Source: Candidatus Omnitrophota bacterium (GTDB lineage: Bacteria > Hinthialibacterota > Hinthialibacteria > Hinthialibacterales > JAKPRU01). From it: a stretch of 64,000 nt of DNA. The position numbers and the translations under genes were made by a program. The stretch is taken from NCBI GenBank assembly GCA_029570205.1, contig JAKQSI010000128.1, positions 1 through 64,000 of the forward strand, given 5' to 3'. Below the pieces are notes generated by a model, which made no database searches, was not told the DNA's origin, and saw only the letters and a program-made list of their open reading frames with translations. Of the stretch, positions 8,636 to 17,680 are shown piece by piece. The number at the start of each line of letters is the position of its first letter. Positions within the stretch are counted from its first letter, which is position 1.

Positions 8636-11173
8636 ATGAGACGATGGGTTTGGGTTCTTGTGTCACTGATTTGTTGCAGTGGGGTTTTCGCGGGTGATTC
8701 GTATATCTTTCATTTAAAAAACGGTCAACGTCTTGTCGGCGAAATCGCGGCTGAAAATGATGCTTCCGTGACGATTGAAACACGGGATGGTCGTGTTACT
8801 GTCCGCAAGGAAGAAATTGAATCCCGCACTCCCCATTTGGTTGACCGGGAGAAAATCGGGCAGGCCGAGCAATTCGTGGTGGAAAAACGGCATTTGGAGG
8901 CGATCCTGCTGTTTCGGGATGCGTACAGCGCCGCCCAGGATCCCAAAATCAGAGAAGAGGGACAGCGGAGAATTGAGGAAGTGGCCGACCGGTGGGTCGA
9001 GCAGTCTTCCAGGCGTTCCGGGGCCGAATTGGACTGGTCGGATGCCGACAATCTGGTGAAGATTGAAGGATTGATCGAGTCTGCCGATGTGCTGGAACGG
9101 CTGAAAGCGGAGGCCCGGCGGATTCGTGAAGTGAGAGCCGTGTATCTCGATTCCGTCGCGGAGGGGTTTATGAAGGCGGGGAAATATGCGGAAGCGGCGG
9201 AGATATACAGGGATCTACAGAACCACGGATTTCCCCGCCCGTCCCAGCTGGCCAATGCCTATCTTCGGCAGGCAATTTCTTTAACCGGCCCAACCGACAG
9301 GGACCTTTCGAAAGCCTTGCGCCTGTTAGAGCAGGCGCAAGCGGCCGATCCGAATGTGGTCCTTGTCCATCTGTATCTGGCGCATGTTTATCTGGAATTG
9401 GGTGATCTCGATGCCGCGATGGGGCAATTCCGTCTGGCGGTTCCTCACTATGCCGAATTTGCCGGGGCGGATAAGAACCTCTTTGACCGAATTTCCGCTC
9501 GTCTGGCCCGCGTCTCTCGATTTCCTACGTTTGCCCCTATCCCCACGGTTTCTCCGGAGCGGATTGCCAATCCGCAGCGGACCACGAAGCAAAAGGTTCG
9601 ATTCTGGTTCTGGGATGCGAAACGGGCCTATTATTCCGGGTCCTGGAAGGATTTTTTCAAGAAACACTGGCTTTACATGGCGGCTGTGATCGGAGCGGTT
9701 CTTGTTCTCTGGTATCTGCCCTGGCGCTATGTCCGGCACGATTTTTCCCGACGCACGATGATGGGGCCAAACTGGAGCACAATAGCGTTCTTCACGGGCA
9801 TATTCGGTTTCCTGGCTTACCTGGTCATGCGGACATTCCAGGAGATTCGTGTGCCCCGCTGCAAGCGTTGCGGATACAACCTGGCCAGAGCGAGCGACTA
9901 TACGGATTACGATTACCATCATTGCCCCAGCTGCAAGGCTCCCATCCGGCCTGTGTTCACCCTCAGCCAGGAAATCGTCGGTCGCGCACGGATGCTGGCA
10001 GCGATGGGTTCCGCTTCGTCCCTGGAAACCGGGTCCGAGGAAGAACTGTTCCAGATTCTTTGTCTTCATGCGTTCCGGTCCCGTGCGCAAGAGGTGGTGA
10101 TGGAGCCGAACGGGAAGGACCTGACTGTTTTTTTTGAGGTGGATGGGATTCGATACCAGGTTTTCCAGATTCCCCAGTCAACCTTGAAGTTCCTTCTTCC
10201 TATTGCCCGTAAAAAAGCGAATATCGAAGCCTCCGCGCCGTTTCCCCAGAAAGGATATTTCATTTCCAGTCTCGGCGAGGCGGATGTGGAGATCCGCTTG
10301 AGTATTACGCCCGGCGATCTGGGAGAGACATTTCGAATGCGTCTGACAGACCGACGAGAGTCGTTGCCGAACCTGGCGCAAATCGGTTTGAATGATCGTC
10401 AGCAAACGATCATCAAGGAAGAATTGGCAAAGCCGTCAGGGATGATTGTCATTGCTGGGCCGCCAAAATCGGGCAAGACGACTCTGGCGTATGCCATGCT
10501 GGCCTATCTCAACGACGGGCGTCATTACATGGCCTCCATCGAAAAGAGCATTCAGGCGGAGGTTCCGGGGGTTACTCAGATTGAGGAAGGTCGGGGCGGG
10601 ATGTATGGCAGACAGATCATCGAAGCCGTTGTTCGCCAGAATGTGAATGTGCTGTTTGTCGATGAAATTCGGGATCGCGAGAGCGCAGAGTATTTGTTGG
10701 GGATTTCCTCCACGAATCGGCAAACGATTGTTTGCCTGGAGAGCGCCGATACGGTACATGCATTGGAGCGTTTTCTTAACAACGACCTTCCACCGGAAAT
10801 GCTCGCCAGTAGTCTCAATTTGATAGTCGCTGTCCGATTGGTTCGAAAATTGTGTCCGGCGTGTAAGACCGAGGGCAAGATAAGGGCGAAGGACCTGGAG
10901 CGGCTTGGTCTGTCTCCCGATGCTGTTGCCTCCGCGCGGGTGTATGTCCACACAGGTTGTGAGGAGTGTATGCGATCGGGGTACCGTGGCCGAACCGGTG
11001 TTTTCGAGGTCTTGTCCATTTCGGGCGATCTCAAACAGGCCATTGCCGCAAACAGACCCAAAGAAGAGATTCTTCGTATAGCGGCCTCGGCAAGGCCGGG
11101 TGTGTTGAAAAGGCATGTATTGGAGAAGGTTCTTGCGGGTGTGACGGATTTCGACGCCATAGCCGGTTTCTGA
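8636..11173 (+). CDS. Membrane-anchored TPR protein fused to a GspE/PilB-type secretion ATPase
   Basis: ATG 8636 follows GGAG. Residues 1-20 are a signal peptide or anchor. Residues 22-65 form a small beta domain ('FHLKNGQRLVGEI'). Residues 70-310 are TPR-like helical repeats (EGFMKAGKYAEAAEIYRDL; VLVHLYLAHVYLELGDLDAA). Two membrane helices lie near 345-365 and 380-399. A zinc ribbon of CxxC...CxxC type follows at 409-435. The C-terminal half is a type II secretion/type IV pilus ATPase: Walker A GPPKSGKTT at about 608, 'VLFVDEIRDRESAE' at about 671, and the CPAC...CEEC zinc site from about 740 followed by 'GYRGRTGVFEVL'. PilB and GspE normally lack membrane helices and an exported domain, so the architecture is unusual. 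It may power the pilin at 809-1357; that link is inferred. Confidence 0.85.
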   Translation: MRRWVWVLVSLICCSGVFAGDSYIFHLKNGQRLVGEIAAENDASVTIETRDGRVTVRKEEIESRTPHLVDREKIGQAEQFVVEKRHLEAILLFRDAYSAAQDPKIREEGQRRIEEVADRWVEQSSRRSGAELDWSDADNLVKIEGLIESADVLERLKAEARRIREVRAVYLDSVAEGFMKAGKYAEAAEIYRDLQNHGFPRPSQLANAYLRQAISLTGPTDRDLSKALRLLEQAQAADPNVVLVHLYLAHVYLELGDLDAAMGQFRLAVPHYAEFAGADKNLFDRISARLARVSRFPTFAPIPTVSPERIANPQRTTKQKVRFWFWDAKRAYYSGSWKDFFKKHWLYMAAVIGAVLVLWYLPWRYVRHDFSRRTMMGPNWSTIAFFTGIFGFLAYLVMRTFQEIRVPRCKRCGYNLARASDYTDYDYHHCPSCKAPIRPVFTLSQEIVGRARMLAAMGSASSLETGSEEELFQILCLHAFRSRAQEVVMEPNGKDLTVFFEVDGIRYQVFQIPQSTLKFLLPIARKKANIEASAPFPQKGYFISSLGEADVEIRLSITPGDLGETFRMRLTDRRESLPNLAQIGLNDRQQTIIKEELAKPSGMIVIAGPPKSGKTTLAYAMLAYLNDGRHYMASIEKSIQAEVPGVTQIEEGRGGMYGRQIIEAVVRQNVNVLFVDEIRDRESAEYLLGISSTNRQTIVCLESADTVHALERFLNNDLPPEMLASSLNLIVAVRLVRKLCPACKTEGKIRAKDLERLGLSPDAVASARVYVHTGCEECMRSGYRGRTGVFEVLSISGDLKQAIAANRPKEEILRIAASARPGVLKRHVLEKVLAGVTDFDAIAGF

Positions 11174-11270
11174 TCTCTTGACTGTACGGCAATCTTGACT
11201 CAGCGCGTTGCACATCGGTAGCCTTAAATCGGGCCTGGGAAGGCCCGATCTGATCCCTTCCAGGCGGATT

Positions 11271-12371
11271 ATGAGCATAATCTCCCCAGCAATTTCGTTT
11301 TCCCCCGGATTGTCGCCCAGCAGAAAAACTTCTGTCGGTCTGGCGCAGGTCTGGGAACCGATTGCGGAGGAGATGGTTGCGGCCCAGGACCTTTACCGCG
11401 AAATGATTTTGGCATCGTCGGAACGAAATTACTTTCACGAGATACTTACCGGCAGCGGGGCCTATATTCCGGAAGAGTATCGTCTGGGAATTGTCGAGCG
11501 AATCGGGCGTCATTTTCTGGGCACGGAGGGAAAGTGGATTCGGGCCGGTCTGGTGCTTCTTTCCGCCCATTCGTTTGGTGCGCACAGTCCCTCGGTTCGG
11601 AAGGTGGCCGTGGCCGTGGAACTTGTCCATCTTGCCACGCTGACTCACGATGATGTAATTGACGAAGCCGAAATGCGGCGGGGGCTTGTCTCGGTTTGTC
11701 ACGGATGGGGCAATTCCATCGCCGTGCTGATGGGCGATTTCCTTTTTTCAAAAGCGTTGAAATTGGTCTTGGAGAGCCGTTCGGTTGCCTCTCAAGAGGC
11801 TCTGGCGGTCGCGAGCGGTCAAATGTGTGTCGGGGAGATCAAACAACTGCGTCATGTCCATGGATTTCATACATCGGAGACGGAGTACCTGGAGACCATT
11901 GAGAACAAGACGGCTGCGTTAATGGCCGCCTGCACCCAGTCCGGGGCGGAACTGGCCGGGTGTCGCCCGGGCACGGTTAAGATGTTCTCCCGAATCGGAC
12001 TGGATATCGGGATGGCTTTTCAGATTGTCGATGACATCCTTGATTATACCTCCACGTTGCGCACGATGGGCAAAGAGCAGGGAGGCGATCTTCGAAACGG
12101 CAAATTGACACTGCCCCTCATCCACCTGCTTCAACGACGCCCCGATCTGTTGAAGACAATCCGCGAAGTGGATTATTCGGGCGGATTCGTAGAGAAATTG
12201 CGCAAGCAGATGCTGGAGGAGGGATCGCTGGAATACTCGTATGATCTTGCGCGGCGATATATCGGACGTGCCCGGGAGTCGTTGAACAATTTACGTGAAT
12301 CGAGTAAGAATCCCGATGGTATCGACAGCCTTCTGACCCTCTCGGAATTGATTCTTTCTCGCGATTCGTAG
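11271..12371 (+). CDS. Polyprenyl diphosphate synthase (trans-isoprenyl transferase)
   Basis: Contains both aspartate-rich motifs: DDVIDEAEMRRG from about residue 127 (FARM) and DDILDYT from about 254 (SARM), plus 'GEIKQLRHV', 'KTAALMAAC' and 'GKLTLPLIHLL', all standard for octaprenyl/heptaprenyl-type synthases. It condenses isopentenyl diphosphate onto an allylic primer to make quinone side chains or carrier lipids. The preferred start is ATG 11271 (366 aa) after AGGCGGA. An in-frame start at 11208 would add 21 residues with no homology signal. The downstream FemAB-like and glycosyltransferase genes fit an envelope role, but the chain length cannot be read. Confidence 0.9.
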   Translation: MSIISPAISFSPGLSPSRKTSVGLAQVWEPIAEEMVAAQDLYREMILASSERNYFHEILTGSGAYIPEEYRLGIVERIGRHFLGTEGKWIRAGLVLLSAHSFGAHSPSVRKVAVAVELVHLATLTHDDVIDEAEMRRGLVSVCHGWGNSIAVLMGDFLFSKALKLVLESRSVASQEALAVASGQMCVGEIKQLRHVHGFHTSETEYLETIENKTAALMAACTQSGAELAGCRPGTVKMFSRIGLDIGMAFQIVDDILDYTSTLRTMGKEQGGDLRNGKLTLPLIHLLQRRPDLLKTIREVDYSGGFVEKLRKQMLEEGSLEYSYDLARRYIGRARESLNNLRESSKNPDGIDSLLTLSELILSRDS

Positions 12372-12384
12372 CGGCCCGGAGAGT

Positions 12385-12426
12385 CCCTCACCCCGGCCCT
12401 CTCCCGGAGAGAGAGGGAAAAGAGGG
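12385..12426. repeat. Intergenic hairpin repeat, CTCACCCCGGCCCTCTCCC type
   Basis: CCCTCACCCCGGCCCTCTCCC is followed by GGAGAGAGAGGGAAAAGAGGG, an imperfect palindrome filling the gap between the prenyl synthase and the FemAB-like gene. This is the clearest copy of the family in the window. Confidence 0.75.
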
Positions 12427-12433
12427 AAGCCAA

Positions 12434-13417
12434 GTGGGTATTTGTGCCATGCCCTCTTTAGAATGTGAGGTGTTCCGCGGCGTATCGGAAGCCGAATGGC
12501 TGGCGCACTTGCGTGAAGTGGGAGTCTATTCCTTTTTTCAAACTCCCGCCTGGTGTAATGCCCTGTGTCGTTTCCATCCCGCCTTTCAGAATGAGACCGT
12601 AATTTTCCAATCCGGCGGCGCCCGATTTCTGCTTCCCCTGGTGTCTGTTCGAAAAGGGCCGGGGATTGTCTCGCTGGAATCTATGCCGTGGGGGACCTAT
12701 GGTGGATGGATTGCGAAACGGGTTCCAACCGAGGAGGAAGAACGCCGGTGGATTCAATCGCTTCTGAATATCACTCGACCTCAGGTTTCCATCATTTGTC
12801 GCCCCGGGGCTTCATACTCTGAAAAACCGGATCGGTTCCGCGAGATGGAAACGCATATATTGGACCTGTCTCAGGGGTTTGAGCATATCTGGGAGCATTG
12901 CTTTGCAGCGCGGAATCGCACAAAAATCCGCAAAGCCGCACGCCATGGGTTGGAGGTATTCATCGACAATAGCGCGCGTGGGATGGAGGCTTACAAAAGG
13001 CTTTATCGCCTGTCCATGGAACGCTGGGCGGGCGATCTGGCATTTGATCCCGACTTCCTGGATCAATGGATCGACGCACCGGCGGAGCAGGTTTCTTTGT
13101 GGTTGTGCAAGTTTCAAGGCGAGATTGTTGCAGGGACGCTGCTTTTTTATTCACCGACAGAAGCGCATTATTGGAGCGGCGCATCGAACCTGGAGTTCAG
13201 CCGAGTTCATGCAAACAACTTTCTGATCAGCCGTACGATTGAGGATGCGGTTCGGCGGGGATGTCGATCCTACAATTTCGGTTCCAGCGCGGGGCTGGAG
13301 GGGGTGATTCAGTTCAAGGAACAATTCGGGCCGGAACGGGTTCCGTACCGAAACTCGGTGTTCATGCATCCGGTTTGGCGCGGCCTTTGGAGTCTCAAAG
13401 CGTGGCTGAGAAAATGA
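12434..13417 (+). CDS. FemAB/GNAT-fold peptidyl or acyl transferase-like protein
   Basis: 327 aa. 'YSFFQTPAWCNAL' near residue 28 and the C-terminal 'AHYWSGASNLEFSRVHANNFLISRTIEDA' followed by 'CRSYNFGSSAGLEGVIQFKEQFG' are landmarks of the FemAB/BioF2-like GNAT proteins that add amino acids or acyl groups to peptidoglycan or exopolysaccharide. No signal peptide, so it acts at the cytoplasmic face. The GTG at 12434 has GAGGG 8 bp upstream. The ATG at 12449 is an alternative with a weaker site. Its stop codon overlaps the start of the next glycosyltransferase (ATGA), which implies coupled translation and a shared pathway. Confidence 0.8.
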   Translation: MGICAMPSLECEVFRGVSEAEWLAHLREVGVYSFFQTPAWCNALCRFHPAFQNETVIFQSGGARFLLPLVSVRKGPGIVSLESMPWGTYGGWIAKRVPTEEEERRWIQSLLNITRPQVSIICRPGASYSEKPDRFREMETHILDLSQGFEHIWEHCFAARNRTKIRKAARHGLEVFIDNSARGMEAYKRLYRLSMERWAGDLAFDPDFLDQWIDAPAEQVSLWLCKFQGEIVAGTLLFYSPTEAHYWSGASNLEFSRVHANNFLISRTIEDAVRRGCRSYNFGSSAGLEGVIQFKEQFGPERVPYRNSVFMHPVWRGLWSLKAWLRK

Positions 13418-14502
13418 ATCTGCGCTTATGTTATATCGCCGACGGTCTTTCGCGGCACAATCACTACATGCTTCCCTGGTTTGCCAAGAGGGGCTGTGAG
13501 GTACATCTTCTGACCGACCGACCGGCTGAGATGGAGGGTGTGTTTGTACATCGGATTGCGCCGGAAAGGGGTGGCGGACCGTTTCGGCATCTCCTCGCGG
13601 CGTATCACGTGCGAAAACGGATTGCCGAGATCTGTCCTGATTTAGTACATGGTCACAACCTTACCGGCTACGGGTATTGGGCAGCCATGTCGGGCTTCCA
13701 CCCGCTTGTCCAAACTGCGTGGGGGGCGGATGTTTTGGTTCAGCCGAATCAAAGCCGCCCGGTTCGCGCTCTGGTGCGATGGAGCCTGTCGAAAGCGGAC
13801 CTGATTACCACCGATGCCCGCGCGCTTTCCCAGGCGGTAACCGATCTGCTGGGGCGTCCGGCGAGAGTTGTGGAGATCCAGTGGGGACTGGAATTGGATC
13901 GATATCGAACGGAGCCGACGCCTGAAGTTTTAAAGCGTTTGAACCCGGAAGGTCACCTGCTGGTTCTTTCCATGCGACGGATGATCCCGTATTTCAACAT
14001 TGACCGAATCATCCGCGCGTTTGCGGTCGCCCGAAAATCCGTCCCGAACAGCCGCCTGGTCTGTTTTGCCGAGGGGCCTGAGTGGTTCCGTTGCCTGAAA
14101 TTGGCGGATGATCTGGGAATATCGGACGCGGTTTTTTTTCTGGACTGGGTAGGGGAAGATGAACTGATCGACTGGCTCTCGGTTTGCGATCTGTTTGTAT
14201 CGATCCCGGATGTGGACAGCACTCCGCATTCGCTTCTGATGGCGTTCGCGGCGGGATTACCTGTAATTGTCAGTGATCTGCCCGCCTATCGGGAATGGGT
14301 AAGTCCGCAGGAAAATGGAGTTTTGGTTCGACCCGATGATGAGCGATCCCTGGCGGACTCGATGATGGAGTTGCTGAGAAATGCGAGTATTCGCCGACAA
14401 TGGGGAATGCGAAATCGAAAGTTAGCCGAGCAGAAGGCAAACCGGGATCAGGAGATGACTCGCCTCGCGGCGTTCTATCGCGAGCTGACGGGGAAAGGCT
14501 GA
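13414..14502 (+). CDS. GT4-type (group 1) glycosyltransferase
   Basis: The true start is ATG 13414 (MNLRLCYIADGLSRHNHYMLP), overlapping the previous stop as ATGA; the in-frame extension to 13261 is antisense-like sequence inside the FemAB gene. 362 aa with a GT-B fold. The N-terminal domain has 'PDLVHGHNLTGYGYWAA' and 'QTAWGADVLVQP'. The C-terminal domain has 'FFLDWVGEDELIDWLSVCDLFVSIPD' followed by 'STPHSLLMAFAAGLPVIVSDLPA', the nucleotide-sugar site where many members have EGxxxxxxEA. It probably adds a sugar to a surface polymer together with the FemAB-like enzyme. Confidence 0.88.
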   Translation: MNLRLCYIADGLSRHNHYMLPWFAKRGCEVHLLTDRPAEMEGVFVHRIAPERGGGPFRHLLAAYHVRKRIAEICPDLVHGHNLTGYGYWAAMSGFHPLVQTAWGADVLVQPNQSRPVRALVRWSLSKADLITTDARALSQAVTDLLGRPARVVEIQWGLELDRYRTEPTPEVLKRLNPEGHLLVLSMRRMIPYFNIDRIIRAFAVARKSVPNSRLVCFAEGPEWFRCLKLADDLGISDAVFFLDWVGEDELIDWLSVCDLFVSIPDVDSTPHSLLMAFAAGLPVIVSDLPAYREWVSPQENGVLVRPDDERSLADSMMELLRNASIRRQWGMRNRKLAEQKANRDQEMTRLAAFYRELTGKG

Positions 14503-14615
14503 GTCGAAGAAATTGCCTGATTCGGCGTGACCCCTTGGTTTGGAGATTCGTCAGTAGTATCGGTCCGCTCGATTTGGGTGTAAAATGAGGCATTTGGACA
14601 GGAAGGGATCGAACA

Positions 14616-16067
14616 GTGAAAGGGATGGAAAACGTCATGAGAAGAGAGATATTCCGGTGTCCGTGGTGTTTGGTGATCCTTATCGGTGTCGGCGTGCTTC
14701 CTGTGGTGTTGTCAACCAGCTGCCGGACATCGGGGCGGGGCGGAATTGCGAGCGTACCGGCGGAGGCTCTTGAGAATTCGCCTGCTATGCAGGCGCAACT
14801 TACGCTGGAACGTGCTTTGGATGCGTTTGCGACGCTCCGTGTCCACGGCGGTTGGCCGATGGCCTATTCGGAGGATCTGACCAAACGGTGGGGCGAGTAT
14901 AAGGAGTGTGATGAATGGCAGATCACAGTCCAGCCGCCCGCGACTCCCTCCGTCGGCGAGGTCTATTTGCGGGCGCATCAGGCCACGGGCGAGCGGAGGT
15001 TCCTTCGTATTGCCAAAGAAGCCGCCGATATTCTGCGGGAAGGCCAGCTGGCGAACGGCGGGTGGTGGTATGAAATCCGGCTCGATGCCAAGGGACCCGC
15101 CGAATACTACTACCTGAAAGATCGGGGCAATCATGAAAAGGCCGACCTGTTCTGCACGGCCACGCTGGATGATCGCACAACGCAGGGCGCTATTGACTTC
15201 CTGATGACAATGGCCAGGGAGACCACGGAACGGGCGTATCACGAGTCCGCCCGGCAGGGGTTGGATTTCCTTCTGGCTGCCCAGTATCCTCAGGGTGGCT
15301 GGCCGCAGACTTATCCGGCGGAGAGTACCGGTTATCAACAGTATCTCACCCTGAACGATCGCGCCGGGACCGATGCCATGCGAACGCTCCTCCGGGGATA
15401 TCATCAATATGAAGACTCCCGCTACCTGACGGCTGTTCTGCGCGCCGCCAACTGGCTGATCAAGGCCCAACTGCCGGAACCTCATCCCGGATGGGCACAG
15501 CAATATACCCTGGAAGGGGAACCGGCCGCCGCGCGGTGGTTCGAACCGCCTGCCTGCTGCTCATCTGTCACAGCCGATGTCATTCAAATCTTGATCGATG
15601 TCTACCTGGAAACCGGCGATGACCGGTATCTGAAACCCATCCCGGCTGCGATTGCCTGGCTGGAGAAATCCCAGATCGAACCGGGCGTGTGGGCACGGTT
15701 CTACGAAATCGGCACAAATCGCCCCATCTATGTCAACAAAAATCGTGAGATTGTCTATGAGCAGGTTGATCTGCGTCCTAACTATGACTGGACGGTCAAT
15801 TATGGTGTCAGCGCCATAGAGAATTACCGAAAACTGACCGAACTGGGAAGGAACGCCTATCTTCGCCAACGGGATTCCATGACCCCCGATCAGGAGAAGG
15901 CGCGTTTTGAATCGCTTGAAAACCAGTTGGGGGGGGTGATTGCGAGTCTTCGGGCGGACGGTTTCTGGGTCCGTGACGGACAGATCTCATGCGGCGAGTT
16001 TGTCCACAATGCCAACCTTCTGTGCGAGTACATCGAACTGTGGGTGAAGATAAATCGGAAAGCATGA
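14616..16067 (+). CDS. PL10-like pectate lyase, exported or membrane-anchored
   Basis: 483 aa. The N-terminus has basic residues then VILIGVGVLPVVLS and a Cys (STSC), so it is secreted or possibly a lipoprotein, though the lipobox is imperfect. The body is helical-repeat sequence with GGWP motifs: 'LRVHGGWPMAYS', 'LANGGWWYEIRL', 'AAQYPQGGWPQTYPAE' and 'LNDRAGTDAMRTLLRGY'. These match the family 10 polysaccharide lyase (alpha/alpha toroid) pattern, which cleaves polygalacturonate by beta-elimination. The GTG 14616 has AGGAAGGG 8 bp upstream; ATG 14637 is a good alternative. It would supply plant or algal polysaccharide degradation. Confidence 0.75.
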   Translation: MKGMENVMRREIFRCPWCLVILIGVGVLPVVLSTSCRTSGRGGIASVPAEALENSPAMQAQLTLERALDAFATLRVHGGWPMAYSEDLTKRWGEYKECDEWQITVQPPATPSVGEVYLRAHQATGERRFLRIAKEAADILREGQLANGGWWYEIRLDAKGPAEYYYLKDRGNHEKADLFCTATLDDRTTQGAIDFLMTMARETTERAYHESARQGLDFLLAAQYPQGGWPQTYPAESTGYQQYLTLNDRAGTDAMRTLLRGYHQYEDSRYLTAVLRAANWLIKAQLPEPHPGWAQQYTLEGEPAAARWFEPPACCSSVTADVIQILIDVYLETGDDRYLKPIPAAIAWLEKSQIEPGVWARFYEIGTNRPIYVNKNREIVYEQVDLRPNYDWTVNYGVSAIENYRKLTELGRNAYLRQRDSMTPDQEKARFESLENQLGGVIASLRADGFWVRDGQISCGEFVHNANLLCEYIELWVKINRKA

Positions 16068-16125
16068 GGGAAGGCGGCGAGGGAAGTTTGGGTTGAGTTT
16101 GTCGGACTTGTCAGCTACTACCTGA

Positions 16126-16148
16126 CCTCCCCCGACCTTCGGGGGAGG
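16126..16148. repeat. Perfect 10-bp hairpin between genes
   Basis: CCTCCCCCGA (16126-16135), a CCT loop, then TCGGGGGAGG. There is no T-tract after it, so it is not a standard intrinsic terminator. It lies between the lyase and the TSUP permease genes. Confidence 0.7.
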
Positions 16149-16183
16149 CAAACATTCCGCTCTTCTGCAGACGATCAAAAAAC

Positions 16184-17089
16184 ATGCACTTTCCCGTATC
16201 CGGTGTAGATACTCCGATCTGGCTGCCGCCATTGGTCGCCATGGTTATTTCCTATTTCACCTCTATGGCGGGTGTTTCGGGTGCGTTCCTGATACTACCC
16301 TTTCAAATGAGTGTGTTGGGATTTATCAGTCCGGCGGTCAGCGGCACGAACCTCGTTTACAATGTGGTGGCTATTCCCAGTGGGATTTATCGTTATTTTC
16401 GCGAAGGGCGGCTCGTGTGGCCGTTGACCTGGATGGTGGTAGCCGGAACCGGGCCGGGCGTGATTGTGGGTGGCATTATCCGTCTTTCCTGTCTTCCGGA
16501 TCCGAAGCCGTTCAAGGTGTTTGTCGGTTGCGTGTTGCTGTACATAGCGGTGCGCCTGCTGCCGGACGTTCTCAAAGCGCGGGCTACGCAACAGGCCGAT
16601 GTTTCCAACAATCGGGCGAATTGGCGAGTCGAAATCAGGGATTTCACCTGGCGGCAGATCGCGTTTGAATTTCAGGATCACACGTACCGGTGCGGTTCGG
16701 CGGGGATCTTCATGTTGTCCTTGATTGTCGGTGTAATCGGCGGGATTTACGGGATCGGTGGCGGGGCGATTATTGCGCCGTTTTTTGTGGCCATTTACGG
16801 ATTACCGGTTCATGCGGTCGCCGGAGCGGCGCTCATGGGGACCTTTGTCACGTCGGTTTTGGGCGTCGTGTTTTACGAGGCAGCCGGGGTGTTTTATCAA
16901 TCGACCGGGATGGCGGTGACTCCGGACTGGTTGCTGGGAGGTCTGTTCGGCCTGGGCGGGGTAGTGGGGATGTATTTTGGAGCGAAGACCCAGCGATTTG
17001 TCCCGGCCCGGTGGTTGAAGGTTATGCTGACGGTGATCCTGTTTTATGTGGCAGTTCGGTATATTGGGGAGTACTTTGGAGTCTTCTGA
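16184..17089 (+). CDS. TSUP/TauE-SafE-family membrane permease
   Basis: 301 aa with about eight hydrophobic helices in two halves. The first half has 'SMAGVSGAFLILPFQM' and 'SGTNLVYNVVAIPSG'. The second has 'GVIGGIYGIGGGAIIAPFFVAIYGLP' split over one helix. The two inverted 'GxGGG/GVSG..P' elements mark the TSUP (sulfite exporter TauE/SafE) family, which moves sulfite, sulfoacetate or related organic anions. The soluble insert near 125-165 is longer than usual. No strong ribosome binding site is visible upstream of ATG 16184. The substrate cannot be assigned. Confidence 0.85.
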   Translation: MHFPVSGVDTPIWLPPLVAMVISYFTSMAGVSGAFLILPFQMSVLGFISPAVSGTNLVYNVVAIPSGIYRYFREGRLVWPLTWMVVAGTGPGVIVGGIIRLSCLPDPKPFKVFVGCVLLYIAVRLLPDVLKARATQQADVSNNRANWRVEIRDFTWRQIAFEFQDHTYRCGSAGIFMLSLIVGVIGGIYGIGGGAIIAPFFVAIYGLPVHAVAGAALMGTFVTSVLGVVFYEAAGVFYQSTGMAVTPDWLLGGLFGLGGVVGMYFGAKTQRFVPARWLKVMLTVILFYVAVRYIGEYFGVF

Positions 17090-17232
17090 CTTTGAAGCGG
17101 CGATAAGCCAGGGCGAAACGCAGGGCGGCGAGTCATTGATGATTGCGTGGAATCCGGGAATCAAACACCCGCCGGTTTCTTCTCGTTTTGCACAATGATC
17201 TTCGGGTCGAGATTTTTTGCCGGAGCGGCACT

Positions 17233-17406
17233 TTATGCCAACTCTTGGATGATGTGCTTTGCCGGGTTCTCGTCGATCTCATCATGCCGGGGAATCCGCT
17301 GCTTCTTGCCGGTTTTCGGATTCCTGTAAAGGTCGTGCCGGGAACCGTGCCGCACTGGGACACATCCTGCAGAGGTGATTCGCCTCAGAAGATCCCTTCT
17401 CTTCAT
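17233..17406 (-). CDS. hicA: HicA-family mRNA interferase toxin
   Basis: A 57-residue protein read on the minus strand: it begins MKRRDLLRRITSAGC and continues VPVRHGSRHDLYRN, PKTGKKQRIPRHDEIDE and NPAKHIIQELA. The catalytic His of HicA lies in 'RHGSRHDLY', and 'IPRHDEI' is the second family signature (dsRBD-like fold, cleaves mRNA). Its ATG (17404-17406) overlaps the hicB stop by 4 bp (ATGA), so translation is coupled. The module looks intact. It is too short for a 60-residue cutoff and is easily missed. Confidence 0.88.
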   Translation of the reverse strand: MKRRDLLRRITSAGCVPVRHGSRHDLYRNPKTGKKQRIPRHDEIDENPAKHIIQELA

Positions 17407-17600
17407 ACCTTCAAAGCCAGTTCTTTCACCCCGTGATTTTCAGGAACATCCTCCATGGTCATAAGGATATAGGCGTCCCTCATGTTCTCTTCCAGTTCCT
17501 CGAGCGTTTCTCCCTGCGTCATGATTTCGGGATGTTCCAGCAGTTTGCCCACCCAGAACTTCTCACTTTTCCAATAGACCATTTTCAATTTCGTTTCCAT
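17403..17600 (-). CDS. hicB: HicB-family antitoxin
   Basis: 65 aa. 'MVYWKSEKFWVGKLLEHPEI' and 'MTQGETLEELEENMRDAYIL' match the partial RNase H-fold N-terminal domain of short HicB antitoxins. It lacks a separate C-terminal DNA-binding domain, as is common in this small subclass. It precedes hicA and overlaps it by 4 bp, giving the order hicB-hicA. HicB would bind and block the HicA active site; autoregulation by this short form is uncertain. Confidence 0.88.
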   Translation of the reverse strand: METKLKMVYWKSEKFWVGKLLEHPEIMTQGETLEELEENMRDAYILMTMEDVPENHGVKELALKV

Positions 17601-17680
17601 CTTCTCATTTCCCAGAAAAACCGAAATTATTCAACACCTGATACCATGAAATTGCCGGACGCGAGACCTGATGCGCTATC

